The notes: generated from the sequence alone by a model not told the origin. 64,000 nt of DNA from Emydura subglobosa (GCA_007922225.1 ML679973.1:4714413-4778412); one strand, 5' to 3'. Numbered from the stretch's first letter, positions 48,520 to 59,708 are shown. Program-made: numbers and translations.

Positions 48520-49330
48520 AGTCTAAATGAGCAACCACCAGCAATGTCCCTTCAAGCTAGCAAAAGCACATTCAAGAGTCATTCTGCACCTGCTGAGCCT
48601 GTAGCTGATTCTTTCCTTAATGCTATTGAGAGGGCCGGTGTACAGCTTCATGAGCTAGGGGACCAAGGGGCAGGCTGGGTCTCCCAGAATCACTACTGGC
48701 ATTTCAACATTGCCAATTGTAATCCACCTGTTGGACAAGAACACCCCTGCTTGCGGCTTTCTGAACTGTCCTGTGTTCTTAAAGATGCAACAGTCATGCA
48801 CCTTTCCTGATCAGCCCACACTGATAGCGGTGAAGAGTCCCCAGTGATCCTCCAATGCTTGCAGAACCATAGAAAAGTATCCCCTTCTGTTGATGTAGTC
48901 TGTGGCAAGGTGCTCTGGTGCCAAAATAGGGATATGCGTGCCATCTATTGCCCCACTGCAGTTTGGGAACCCCACTGCTACAAATCCACCCACTATGTCC
49001 TGCACATTGCTGAGAGTCACAGACCCATGTAGCAGATGATTAATGGCCCTGCATGTTTGCATGACAATGGCCCCCACTGTGGATTTTCCCACTCCAAAAT
49101 TATTCCCCCCTGACTAGTAGCAATCCAGCATTGCAAGATTTCAGAGTGCAATTGCCACTCACTTCTCCCCTATCCATGCGGCTCTTATTCTGGTGCCCAT
49201 GTGCTAGAGGGCTGAGGTGAGCTAAGCAAACAGAAATGTGGCCTTTTGCATCCAAAAGTTCTGCAGCTACTGGTCATCATCCCAAATCTGCTTTATGATA
49301 CAATCCTTCCAGTCAGTGCTCCACTGCATC
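48520..49330 (-). pseudogene. PIF/Harbinger DDE transposase, nonsense-riddled
   Basis: One continuous minus-strand frame is collinear with Harbinger transposases: WDDDQ, then LQNFWMQKATFLFA, VAIAL, FGVGKSTVGAIVMQTC, then FPNCSGAIDGTHIPILAP (first catalytic Asp), SGKVHDCCIFKN, VVILGDPACPLVP (second Asp) and MTLECAFASLKG (Glu). All three acidic residues remain. In-frame stops occur at least at 49,159-49,161, 49,141-49,143, 49,114-49,116, 48,811-48,813 and 48,655-48,657. Three of these sit where Trp is usual, and more stops lie near the N-terminal end. No frameshift is needed between about 49,300 and 48,520. It is inactive. Confidence 0.88.
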
Positions 49331-50059
49331 TGCTCTGCGCATGCCACCAACAATCCGGAATTGTTTTTCACTGTGTCCCTCAGCAAACTGTCCTTGAAGA
49401 AATCCTTGCGTTAGAGCCCTGCATGGGACTCTTTTTAATCCCACCCCCGTCCTGCTCCCACTGTTATGGCAGTGGGTCTTGTGGGACCCGTGGGATCCCA
49501 GCCCGGCTGCAGGACTCTACACTAGTCTCGTGCAGCACTCGGCCTCATGTCCCCCATTGTTGCAATACTTCCAAGGGTCTGCAAATACCGGAAAATTGTG
49601 CGTCCTGTATTTGCAACATTCACGAGGACAGCACAGAGCATTGCAGGCGCCATGCTGCTGTCACAGGTGGCAGAAAGTGCTGCACATGTTCGTGGGATTT
49701 AAAAAAAAAAGAGACATGAAAATTATGGGATATGGATGGCATTTTGGGATGGAGAAAGTTGCATGCTGGGAACTTGACCCCTCGCTCTCAGAAATTGCTG
49801 GGCAAGTCATTTATATCCCACAACACATTGCAAACATTTTCCAAAGGCGTTGCACCACATGTCAGCGTGTGGCACGCTCAGAGACCTGCCTGTGGTGCAC
49901 TGCTGCACCACACAGGCTGCACTTTGCATCGACTCAAGCCTTCCTGGTAGGTACATGCCATGCCAATGCAAGCAGCCAAGTTACATGCACACAAGCAATA
50001 TACAAACTTCAGTGGTCATGTGCCAATGTAACTTGGGTTGACCACAATTTCTAGCATAG

Positions 50060-50460
50060 CGATGGCCTTAGCGTACCTTTGCTTCCCGCTCTGTAAAGTT
50101 CCTTGATGGTACCCTATCACAATTCTCAGTAAAAAGGGGATTGTTTTCTCTTTTAAGAAATGTATTCAGAAAGCGCTTAGCAAATACATCTGTCTCAGAC
50201 AAGTCTCTTGTTGGTAGAATCCCATAGATTCTAATGTTCCTTGTCCTCACTTGACTTTCAAGTTGCTCTAGGTGTCTTTCCAGAGATACAGTAGATTGGT
50301 GTCTGTACACATCGCTGTGCCGCTCAAGCTGCCCCGGCACAAATTTGGGGCGTAACATGTGACAAAGACCCAGAATAAGGGACACAAAGAATGATTCACG
50401 CACGGAACTTGAAATGCTGTGGGGATGCATTTCTTTGGTGTAAATAACTGTCTAAAATGC
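50060..50460 (-). pseudogene. L1-type ORF1 remnant
   Basis: The minus-strand frame (50,068-50,430) contains SLERHLEQLESQVRTRNIRI, then YGIL, a coiled-coil end followed by the RNA-recognition motif start (R-N-I-R-I-x-G) typical of L1/Tx1 ORF1 proteins. It then reads VFAKRFLNTFL and ENCDRVPSRNF. No matching ORF2 is seen beside it. The flanks to 51.2 kb are unassigned. Confidence 0.55.
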
Positions 50461-52036
50461 TTCTGCATTTCTGTTGTAAATATTCTTCAGTGTGAACAGT
50501 GTGTGGGGAATTTAGGAAATTTGGACCTAGAACGAGGGGCAGTTGAGAAGCATGCACATTTCTTCTTCCTGCACTGAACCCGTCAGGATTTTGAGTTATT
50601 GTGCCCGCACTCTGAGCAGCTGCCCATGCCAGGTGACTCACTTGCTAGCTTATTAAGCTTGCTAAGTAGACTTTTTAAATGTTCTCCTCTAGGACATCAA
50701 TTGTTTAGTGGTGATGAAGATTTCTCATGAACTCTTTAGATTAAGCTCCCTTCTAAGTGGTCTCTTTGCTCTGAAGTTTGCTCTTATTCTCCCAGCAGCA
50801 TCTGAGTTACTGAGTTGTTTTAAAGAAACCCAAATTTTTCTACTTATTTTTTGTTTGTTTCTTTTAATATTTTCATGTCAGATTTTGGCTTCTCTGCCAT
50901 CCTGGTAAAATAAGAGGCAGACGTGGGAATCCCTGGGTCTTTTTTGTCAGATACTGAGTTTGGAGCTGCTGTAGGTTGTATCCGACATGTCAGACTGTCA
51001 CCCCTGCTCTCCCTCTCCCCAAAATCTTTCTGGAATTTTCATTCAGTTAATAAAGTTGACCCCAGGCTTCCTCTCTACCAGTACCTGGAAAGGTATTCCC
51101 AGCTGACTAACTCAAAGGTCTTTCTGGGCCTATAAACGTGACTGATTTCCCCTTTTCCTATTGCTTATTATACGATAGGACAATCAGTTGCAGAGTGACT
51201 TTAATGGACCTCCCGATCAGAAAAGCATTGGCAATAATGGTCTGTGTCAGGGCCAAATCTTTCTTCCAATAGGCCCATTGTTGTGATGATGCAGCTCAAC
51301 ACTGAGAGCCTAGTCAATGCAAAGTATGATTACATCAGAGTGATCCTGTGGATTCAAAACATCAGTGCCCTGCACTACAAGAAACACATGTGGAGATCGA
51401 AGGCCACTGATCAAAGATCAATGGATACGTCCTCGTATTGGCAAGACGTCCCCCCAAATATGGATTAATGATGTATGTAAAACATGACCTTGAGGATTCC
51501 ATTCAGGTCATACATATCATAAACCTTTACTCAATCGCCATCAAGATAGGCAATCTAATAGGTGTAAACACATACAAGCCATCATCAATGGAATGGCCAT
51601 GTCCAGTGCTACCAACACCAAGCTATCCCACCATGCACATTGGCGATTTCAGCAGCCACCGTGGCCTATTGGGCTATAACAATAATGACCACGCTAGAGA
51701 ACATCCGATGTCCTGGGCGTTCACTGAAGACCAGCACCTGCTTTATGATGCTAAAGACCATGGCTTGTCCAGGATGGCCCAATAGGGGAAGTGCTATGCT
51801 CCTGACCTTTGCTTTGTGTTGCACAATATTAGCAGACACCCAATACCATCGACAAGGTCAGTTCTTGGTAACATGCCCAACAGACATCATTGCCCGGTTG
51901 TGATTTGCGTAGGCCTAGAAGTTCCATCCGTTTGATCCCTTCTGCAACTGTGCTGAAATGTACAGTCTGTTCCTGCTACGTGGAGATCTTAAGGAGCTTG
52001 ATAAACCAGATCCCACTATATCCGGTTCATTACCAC

Positions 52037-52614
52037 TAGGGATGTAACAGGATAAACGTTTAAACGGTGAGCAGCATGCTCACCAGTTAGCGAATTAATC
52101 AATCGTTTAAACGAGAGAGCCCGAGCCGCCCAGCTGCTGCGGCTCAGAGATCGTGTGCTGGGGGGAGGAGTTACTCATTCATTAACTGAGTAACTCGCAT
52201 CATTTAACACATAAATCATTAACTCCCCCAGTCAATAATTGTCCCGGTCATCAACTAATTAACTCTCTCTCTCCTTGTCCTCAACCCATTAACTCTTTAA
52301 CTCCCCCACATCAGAGTGGAAGAACCTCACAGCGTTTAACCCAGGGACTCTCAAACTGGGGGTCGTGACTCCTGAGGGGGTCGCCAGGTTATTAGGGGGG
52401 GAGGGTCATGAGCTGTCAGCCCCTGCACATGCCGGTAAGGGTGGCATGGCATGGGGGGTCATCACTTTTTTTGGGGAGGGGTTGTCTCAGCCTAAAATAT
52501 TTTTAAAGGCGGTCCCAGCAAAAAAAGTTTGAGAACCCCTGGTTTAACCGTTTAAACAGTCTATATTTAGAACATTTAAACGGATTGCTCATTAACCAAA
52601 TTTTTACATCCCTA
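52037..52614. mobile_element. hAT-type element inside the LINE, perfect 8-bp target duplication
   Basis: Termini TAGGGATGTAA and TTTACATCCCTA (left and right) are inverted repeats, and both flanks read ATTACCAC (52,029-52,036 and 52,615-52,622). The original length without its own insertion is about 370 bp. Subterminal copies of GTTTAAACG-like motifs (near 52,058, 52,104, 52,550 and 52,574) look like transposase-binding repeats. No coding capacity. Confidence 0.92.
52342..52541. mobile_element. Second hAT-type element nested in the first, perfect 8-bp target duplication
   Basis: A 200-bp element with ends CAGGGACTCTCAAACT and AGTTTGAGAACCCCTG (14 of 16 pair). It is bounded on both sides by GTTTAACC (52,334-52,341 and 52,542-52,549). 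The interior is GC-rich with GGGTCGTGACTCCTGAGGGG. It is the youngest of the three stacked insertions. It belongs to a different hAT family from the one at 52,037. Confidence 0.93.
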
Positions 52615-54720
52615 ATTACCACCGCTTTGTAGGCATACTATTGGCCGCCAAATCGATCTTTGCAAGGGGCTACAGAAAAGCATTCACTCCTTGCTGGACA
52701 GAAGAGAGTCAGACTCTCTTCTGGCAATATCAAGATGACAAAAGCCCCAAAACCACAACGGCACTGCTTGAAGTCTTTGAACTCAGCAAGACAAAAAGGT
52801 GGTACGAAACCCTGACAACTTTTGATTTCACAAGGTCAAGCCACAAAGCCTGGAAGCTCCTCTGTCTTGTAGGCAGTGAGGCTCCAGGAGCCTACAAACC
52901 ACCTCAAGCAAGTACAGATGCCATCTCCGCACAGTTAATTGCCAACTCCCGCGTGCCAATGGATAAAACGTAAGGCAGCAAATCCACAAACAGCTTTACT
53001 GCGCACTAAACCGGTGCCAGTTGTCTGCACCCCTTTCTTCCCCCAACACAATATGTGAAATGGACAAAAGTCTCTCCAACATTAAATCCAGGGACGTGGC
53101 AGGAATGGACAGAATATATCCTGAATTCCTGAAGAACCTTGGGCCGAAGGCAAGAAGGTGGCTGGCAGACTTCTTTATCAATGTCCACTCCTCTGGAATA
53201 ATACCAAGAGTGGAAGGTAGCTAAGATCATAGCCATTTTGAAGCCCAGAAAAGAGACCCAAAAAAGCTACCAGCCCATCTGCTTCCTGAGCTGTTACTAT
53301 AAACTGTTGGAGTGGCTCCTACTTCAAAGGTGACAACTGGGAACCAGTTGCTCCAGTACCAAACAGCAGGCCAGATTTAGAACCAGTTGCAATTGCTGTG
53401 ACCTGGTGCTGACTTCAACCAGCTACACAGAATCCGGCAACCAGCGAAAATCAAAAACAGCAGCAGCATTAATTGACGTTTCTTCCACATATAATACTCT
53501 ATGACGCAAAGGTCTCCTGTTGAAGTTATCATTAGCTTTCCAATGCCAACCAGCCATCAGGCTCATCACCGAGACGCTGAGTAATAGAAGAGTCGCACTA
53601 CACCTCGGTGAATCTGCTAGCAAATCATGGAGATTGAACAATGGCTTCCCACGGGAATCCATTTTTAGCACCTGCACTGTTCAATCTCTATACCAGGGAC
53701 ACTCTAGTCACATCATTCTGGAAATTCCTCTATGCAGATGATACTGCACTAGCAACCCAAGCATCCTCTCTGCAGGCCAAAGAAAAGGTCATTAACAGCC
53801 ACCTCTGGACACTTGAGACATATTCCAAAGCTTGGTGTCTGAAACCCAATGATCTGAAAACACTCATCTCTGCCTTCCACTTGAACAACCACCAGGCCAA
53901 AGTGCCTCTGAAAGTGGAATTTTATGGTCTAACTTTATCCCATGACCACAATGCATGGTACATTGGAGTTACCCTCGATCAGATGCTGAGCTATTGCCAA
54001 CACCAAAAAGAAGGGTCAACATCATTCAGAAGCTCCGTGGCACATCCTGGGGATGCGATGCACACGTACTTGGAACGTCAGTACAAGAAGCCCTGGTTTT
54101 GTCAATAGCAGAGTATTACACACCCGTTTGGTGCAACAGCTCCAACACCAATCTCATTGACACTGACATCAGTGCCACAGTCAGGATTGTTAGCAGCTCT
54201 CTCAGATCAGCACCAATACTGTTGCTCCTAGTTTTGGTAGGCATCACACCAGCCATCAGGCAAGACATTGCTGTGGTCTGGGAGTACAATAAGATCCTGG
54301 CTGCTCCGGACCTACTGATACCCCAAGATCTCATTCACTGCCACGTTCCCGACTCAAATCCAGAAAGCCTTTCTGGATCCACATGTCAACTCTACAAGTC
54401 AACGGAAAGGATGCCAGTACTGGTTGGCTTGAATCATGGCATCCCAAATAAAAACCTGATTGAAGATCCAACGAAAGAAGTCTTGGGATTCTGCCTTCCC
54501 CATAGGAGGTGGACTACACTCAATCACGGTCAGACAACGCACAAAAGGTGTGGGTATCTCCGCCACAAATGGAAAATCAAAGAATTTTGCGAGGTACAAA
54601 CCATGCAACACATCATGGACAACTGCCCCGTTGATGCTTATGGTGATGGCACAAGAGGGATCCACTTAGCAACCCCAGAAGCATTAGAACGCCTTTCCAA
54701 GCTTAAGATTCAATTATAAT

Positions 54721-57250
54721 CCCAGCCCATTACTTTTCAAATGCCATAGGAAAGACGACAACTGCATAATAATGAATAACCTCCTTATTAGTCGTGGGTT
54801 TCCCTGGCCTAACACCGGATTGCTTTGGGTGGATTGTGCATCTGAGTCAGAGGTGGTTCTTCTCCTGAGACAGAACAGAAAGTAACAAAATAAAGGGGCC
54901 TGGCCCAGTGAAACCAGTAACACCTTGTTTGAATTGTTAGTTGCTTTTCCATGTCACTAGCCTGTGGTCTCCACTGTCATGGGCTCAGGGGGACTGGCTT
55001 GTGTTTGAAAGAGACTATTACCCCCTTAGACTGTATATGTCAGAGCTGCTTGTTTAAACTATCAAGTCCCTCTGTGGCTTTTTTGTGTGGGCATGCACAC
55101 CTCGGCCCTCTGTTCAGTGAGGTATGTCAGATGCTTAGGTGTATTTAGTCCATAGATAAGCAGAAGGAACCTTGGTTTCAGTTCACCCACTGCAGGTGGT
55201 CTTGTTTGGAGAAAGAAGGGCTGGAGGGATATGAACATGGGGAATTCCTTCCCTTATGTCTTGACTGCTATTTGCAAAGGGGAAAAGAGGCGCAACTTAC
55301 ATACAAAATATATCTTGAAGCCTTTTAAAGAGTTAAATAATCTAGATACAGAGTTCTATGCAATGAAGAGATGAGGAGTGGGGGGCTCTTGCTTTGCAAA
55401 ACCTCATCGACTAGGTTTTACACCAAACTTGGGTTTAGTTGGGATCTGATTTCTATTTATCCTAACTTCCTAAAATGTGGAGGTGGGAGGTATATGTTTG
55501 ATAAATGCCTGATTTTGGTCCATCTCTAATGCAGATTTAAATAATAATATTTAAAATAAAACTACATAAACCTTTCTCCTGTAAAGTTTGAAGGAGTAAA
55601 GTTAAGGTAGGTGCTGCCTCCAAAGAGTACGAAGTCTACCACCTGGAGGAGGAACTGAGCTCAGAAGCTGGCCCGCTTTGCCCTAAAGGTTTGGAATATA
55701 CTGCAAGCAACAGCCACCCTCCTTACTTCCAAACTATGTATGTGGATCTTGCAGAGATCTCCTGGAGGAACTCCCAGAGGTTCGGAGGAGGTACGGGCAA
55801 GCTACGGGGATAGCCTTCCTCCCTGTCAGATCTGTGGGTGCATGCTCTTCTTTGTTCAAAAAAGCAGAGGACAGCATAAGGGCCCCAAGTAAGTACTTCA
55901 GCATTTGGCCTCATGAGTCTGAAGTTGAGTCCCACGTCTGGCCACCAGTGGTTGACTCAATATTAAAAAATAAACTTACATATATTTTGGAGCACTCCAC
56001 CAACATACCTGCCACGGCCAGTTTATCTTCAGTGTAGCTGCACTGAAGCCAGAGGACTTATAGCTGGCAGGGATTTGGCTGTAGGTGTTTGTGAGGCTGG
56101 GAATTATGTTGGCACATGTTGAAAGGAGAAACAATTGGAAATGAAACCAATTAAAGGGTAACCAAAGTAAAGGAAAAAGAGGGGTGGAGGAGTAGTCTTG
56201 TGCCTTTAAACTGCAAATTTCACTTTAAGAGTTGAGTAAAATTGGTAAAGACAAATGAAAAACAAGATTTATATTTTATTTCTGGCAGAACAGACATTTT
56301 TCCATGCTGGAGGAAGGCATTTTCCTGCTCTTTGAAACTAGCCTAACAGCAACACGTGCTGCTTGAGTTGGTTAACAGTGCCACCAACTGGCCAATTCCC
56401 ACCCCTTCTGGTGCTTCAGGATCCCAATACTCAGCAGTTTCCTGTGACAGGCCCCAAGTTTAAGCTCTTCTCACACACCTCCCAGAGAAAACTAGCTGCT
56501 CGCTAGGCTTCTGGAGCCAGGGTGAGCGAGCGATTGCCCCAGTGGCTCGCTGCCAGCACTCAAGGATCGTGATATAAGCCAGAAGGTTGGTTCTGTGGCC
56601 TTGAAATCTTACCCGACCAATACGAGATGTTTTTGCCAGCAGAAAAACCCCAAGCTGTTAACTAAGGCTCTGATCTTGCAAACCCTTACCCACCTAAGTA
56701 AGGGATGTTCTCGTAAGAGTTTGTAGTTTTGGTTCCTAAAGTCCTGATCCTGAGAGGTGCGGAGTTCCTGCAACTCCTGTTGATTTTAATGGGAGTTGAC
56801 AGTAATCAGAACCTCTGGGGGTCTGGCAATACCGTCTGTATGTGGCTGCACACATGTAAAATCTCAATGAGAGTGTTTGTGACGGAAAGCATTAGTCAAT
56901 AGAAAGAAGGGTGTCAGAATCAGGCTCAGCAGTATTATTGAGAGTCACCAGACGGTGCTATTACAGACGGTGTTACAAGTTCAGCAGAACAGAAGGAATA
57001 TATGCAGTAACATATTTAAACACATGCTTTCTACTGGCTGCAGTGACATTTCTTTTAGAAGCCGAACAGATCACCAGTGATGCCGGTTTGTTGTTCACAG
57101 CCTCCCTGACTGAGTCATTTGTTAGGGACAGCTACTGCTGACAGGCCTATACCCAGCAAGCACATTACATGGTGCCCAAAATGCTACAGTTACAAAGGTT
57201 CTACTGTGTCACGCAGAGCAAAGCCAATAATAAAATAAAATTTTGCATTA
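54721..57250. other. Intergenic region between the LINE and the CHD1L 3' end
   Basis: No gene, SINE or LINE could be assigned with confidence. Open frames are short and uninformative. Confidence 0.6.
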
Positions 57251-57256
57251 AGAAAC

Positions 57257-57262
57257 TTTATT
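57257..57262 (-). terminator. CHD1L: Candidate CHD1L poly(A) signal
   Basis: Minus-strand AATAAA about 860 nt past the CHD1L stop, followed by an AT-rich stretch. Variant ATTAAA signals nearer the stop (57,933-57,938 and 57,853-57,858) are alternatives. Using either would give a much shorter 3' UTR that omits the hairpin at 57.6-57.8 kb. There is no direct evidence for which is used. Confidence 0.4.
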
Positions 57263-57590
57263 TTTAATTGGATCAAAGGATCACAAAAGCTTTAGAACAG
57301 CATAACCCTGATAAGCAGAAAGAGCAGTGGTGGAAGGAAGAGAAGTGTCTCTTATAAAGAGCACCTCAGATTTCGTCAGACTTGTGTGTCCTCGCCAAGG
57401 ATTTTGATGAGATGGATGCTGCTTGGTTGTAAACATGTGACTAGGCAATGAGTGCTAACTTAGAATTTTCTGTTTGAAGAAACATCTATAAGATAGGTTT
57501 CTCTGAAGTTGGGGCTGTTTACATTATGTGGAGTGTTTGCTCCAGACACTTCCCTTACTGAAGAGAGAAGTTTCATCATTATCATTAAAC

Positions 57591-57768
57591 CTTATCTCTT
57601 GTTTACAAGACTGGTTTTTCTGCTGGCCCGTTGGTGGTTGTTTGAGACAGTTTTCCCTGTGTATCTATATAATGTGTGTGTCTATATATATTTGTTAGGG
57701 ACAGCTATAGCTGTCAAACAACCACCAAATGGCTGGCAGAAAAATCAGTGTTGAATACAAGAGATAAG
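57591..57768. repeat. Long imperfect hairpin in the expected CHD1L 3' UTR
   Basis: The left arm 57,591-57,648 (starting CTTATCTCTTGTTTACAAGA) pairs with the right arm 57,713-57,768 (ending AATACAAGAGATAAG). Shared blocks include TTTTTCTGC and GGTGGTTGTTTGA. The arms are about 56 bases with roughly ten mismatches, and a 64-base AT-rich loop contains TGTGTGTGTCTATATATAT. It could be a fold-back transposon or a transcribed RNA hairpin. The motif ATTTGTTAGGGACAGCTA in the loop side also occurs at about 57,117, outside the hairpin. Confidence 0.85.
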
Positions 57769-58119
57769 TCAAACAAAACTGCACTGCAAACCCTGGGAAT
57801 AATTTTAAATGGTGGCTTAAAATAAAGGCTTATGATTGGTCTTTAGTGAAGGTTTAATTTTCCATCTTAAAAACTAGAGATGGGCCCAAACAAACACCCG
57901 AGATGCATGGACCTCCTGAACTTTGAAGAAGTTTTAATACAGCTCTGGTTCATAATGAATATAAAAACCATGCAAAAGTACAGCGGTATAGAGACCTGAA
58001 GACCAACAGTGGCTTTGGATTTGCTCCAGAGATGCTGCATAAATACAGGCTGGCTGTAGATGTGATTTTGAAGAGATCATGGGTTTTTTGACTACACTTC
58101 TGAGTTAAACACTGGATCT

Positions 58120-58198
58120 TCATGGGTTTGACGTTGTCACTGAAGTTGTAGATAGTTGTGAAGAAGAGGAAGAGGCTTTATTCCTAGGGAAGTAATAT
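58120..58198 (-). CDS. CHD1L: CHD1L terminal coding exon
   Basis: A TTAG acceptor at 58,199-58,200 is followed by A (completing an Ile codon) and YYFPRNKASSSSSQLSTTSV, then TTSNP and the stop TGA at 58,120-58,122. The IYYFPR start and Ser run match the C-terminus of CHD1L (mammalian IYYFPRSKS, then Ser-rich). The last 12 or so residues differ from the mammalian end. The donor it joins, 60,175, supplies the first two bases of the Ile codon, so the phase fits. It is short and would be missed by ORF length alone. Confidence 0.9.
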
Positions 58199-59708
58199 CT
58201 AAGGAAAAGGGTTAAGGAAATACTGTAAAATTTCAAACCAAATACTTACTAATGGCATCCATGTAAGAAGTAAGGAGGTAGAATGGTCAGTATCCCTACA
58301 CCTTTGTTCTTAATTTGCCATCTCTCTCACAGCATTGCGGACTATGGCATTATACAACAGCTGCATTGCTTCCGAGAAGTGACAAAAATATACTTTTAAC
58401 ACTTCTCACTCCTGCTACCGCTACAGAACCAACTCAGCTTTGGGAGACTCAGCTGAATTCTATTCGGCTTTGCACATCAAGATAGAGAGAAACTGAACAA
58501 ACTGCATACACAACGAAAATCAAATTGGATTTGTAGGATTCTGTCACAGTTTTAATAATCAGAAGTTGTTAGTAGCAATGTAGATAAGGACACTGGTTTA
58601 AAATATATCCATTTGAAATTGGTAAGTTTCTTTTCAACTATCCAATATTCCATAAAATGAACTATACTGGAGCTAATGGTCTGGTTTCCCCCATCTCTCT
58701 CAAAGACAACCCTTTATTTGATGTTTACTGACTTGCCGACCATTCCATCTTATGTGATCTGTGATGGTATGTCACATGACTGCATGCACTGGTGAGCTAA
58801 TTCAGTGCCATGACAGCATGGTAAACAAAGCTGTACTTTTTACATTTTGATATGAGGGAAAGTTATATGGCCAAAAAACCCGTAAAGTGATTTTTTTCCA
58901 TATAAGCTGTTCACTTTCTATGAAAGTGCTAAACCGTTTTGTTACATGAGCGTATTCTCTCTCATACACACCACGCCATGATGGGCTGTTCACTCCACAC
59001 CACCCCTGAAGGGGTTACAGTGGCTCAGAACGGGCTATTTAACCTGGTAGGCTGCACCCGGGGGAAGAATTAGGCTTGACTGACAAGCACTCATTAAAGA
59101 TGGAGCCCATCTGGGCGGGAGTAAATGCAGGACTGTATAAAGCCAGGAAGTGAGAGCAGAAGGGGGCTGAAGGATAGAGGTCTGCAGTCATTCTCCAGGT
59201 CTAGAGAGAAGAGAAGGAGGAAACCAGGGAAGGGAGAGAAAAAGCCATGGGATCTGGACTCTGAGGGCAGAGGTTCACCCAGAGGGGTGGTAGAGAAGGA
59301 AGCCTGCAGAGGGCAGAATAGGAAGAAGCCCAGAGAAACCGCAGCAAAGGTTGAGATACTGCAGACTTTGGCTGCTGACTACAGAGTCCCTGGGCTGGAA
59401 CCCAGATTAGCGGGTGGGCCTGGGTTCCCCTACCAGCTACTGGGGAATTGGCATAATCTTGGGAAGACTGCCTGGAATGGAACCTGGGCAGCTGGTCCGG
59501 GGAGACTTATTATCCTGGAAGGGGAAATCTATATAGTGACCTGGCTGGAGGGTCAGCCCACGAATAGGAAAAACAGCGACGACGGGTAAGCAGAAGAGAC
59601 GGTGGTACGAGTGACTGAAGGAAGGGGGCATCAGACTGGGCACAAGTAGTTCCCAGACACAGCCACAAGGGGACACCCCAGTGGTGAGTAAACCCCCCCT
59701 CCCTTCCC

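Larger units (their letters stand above)
51240..54720 (+). mobile_element. Non-CR1 LINE with endonuclease and reverse transcriptase, nearly complete ORF2
   Basis: Plus-strand pieces follow the order of a non-LTR ORF2. An apurinic-type endonuclease carries the GDFSSH motif (51,642-51,659; consensus GDFNSH). A linker follows, with KSLSNIKSRDVAGMDRIYPE at the start of RT (53.06 kb). The catalytic YADDTALATQ box is at 53,731 onward, then LETYSKAWCLKPNDLKTLIS, SAFHLNN, GVTLDQMLSYC, AEYYTPVWCNSS, and a C-terminal end with VQTMQHIMDNCPVD (54,595-54,636). The C-x-C/HI-x-x-C-P end is typical of a jockey/RTE-like LINE family that I cannot name exactly. At least six frame changes occur. The element is split by a hAT insertion at 52,037-52,614. 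Confidence 0.85.

Noticed and set aside
49246..50054. Cys-rich plus-strand frames of up to 191 codons
   Set aside because: The left part overlaps the Harbinger transposase on the other strand, and the rest has no zinc-finger spacing or known motif.
59125..59589. 154-codon plus-strand protein
   Set aside because: It lies antisense in a CHD1L intron, is low-complexity Lys/Arg/Gly-rich, and has no recognised domain or splice context.
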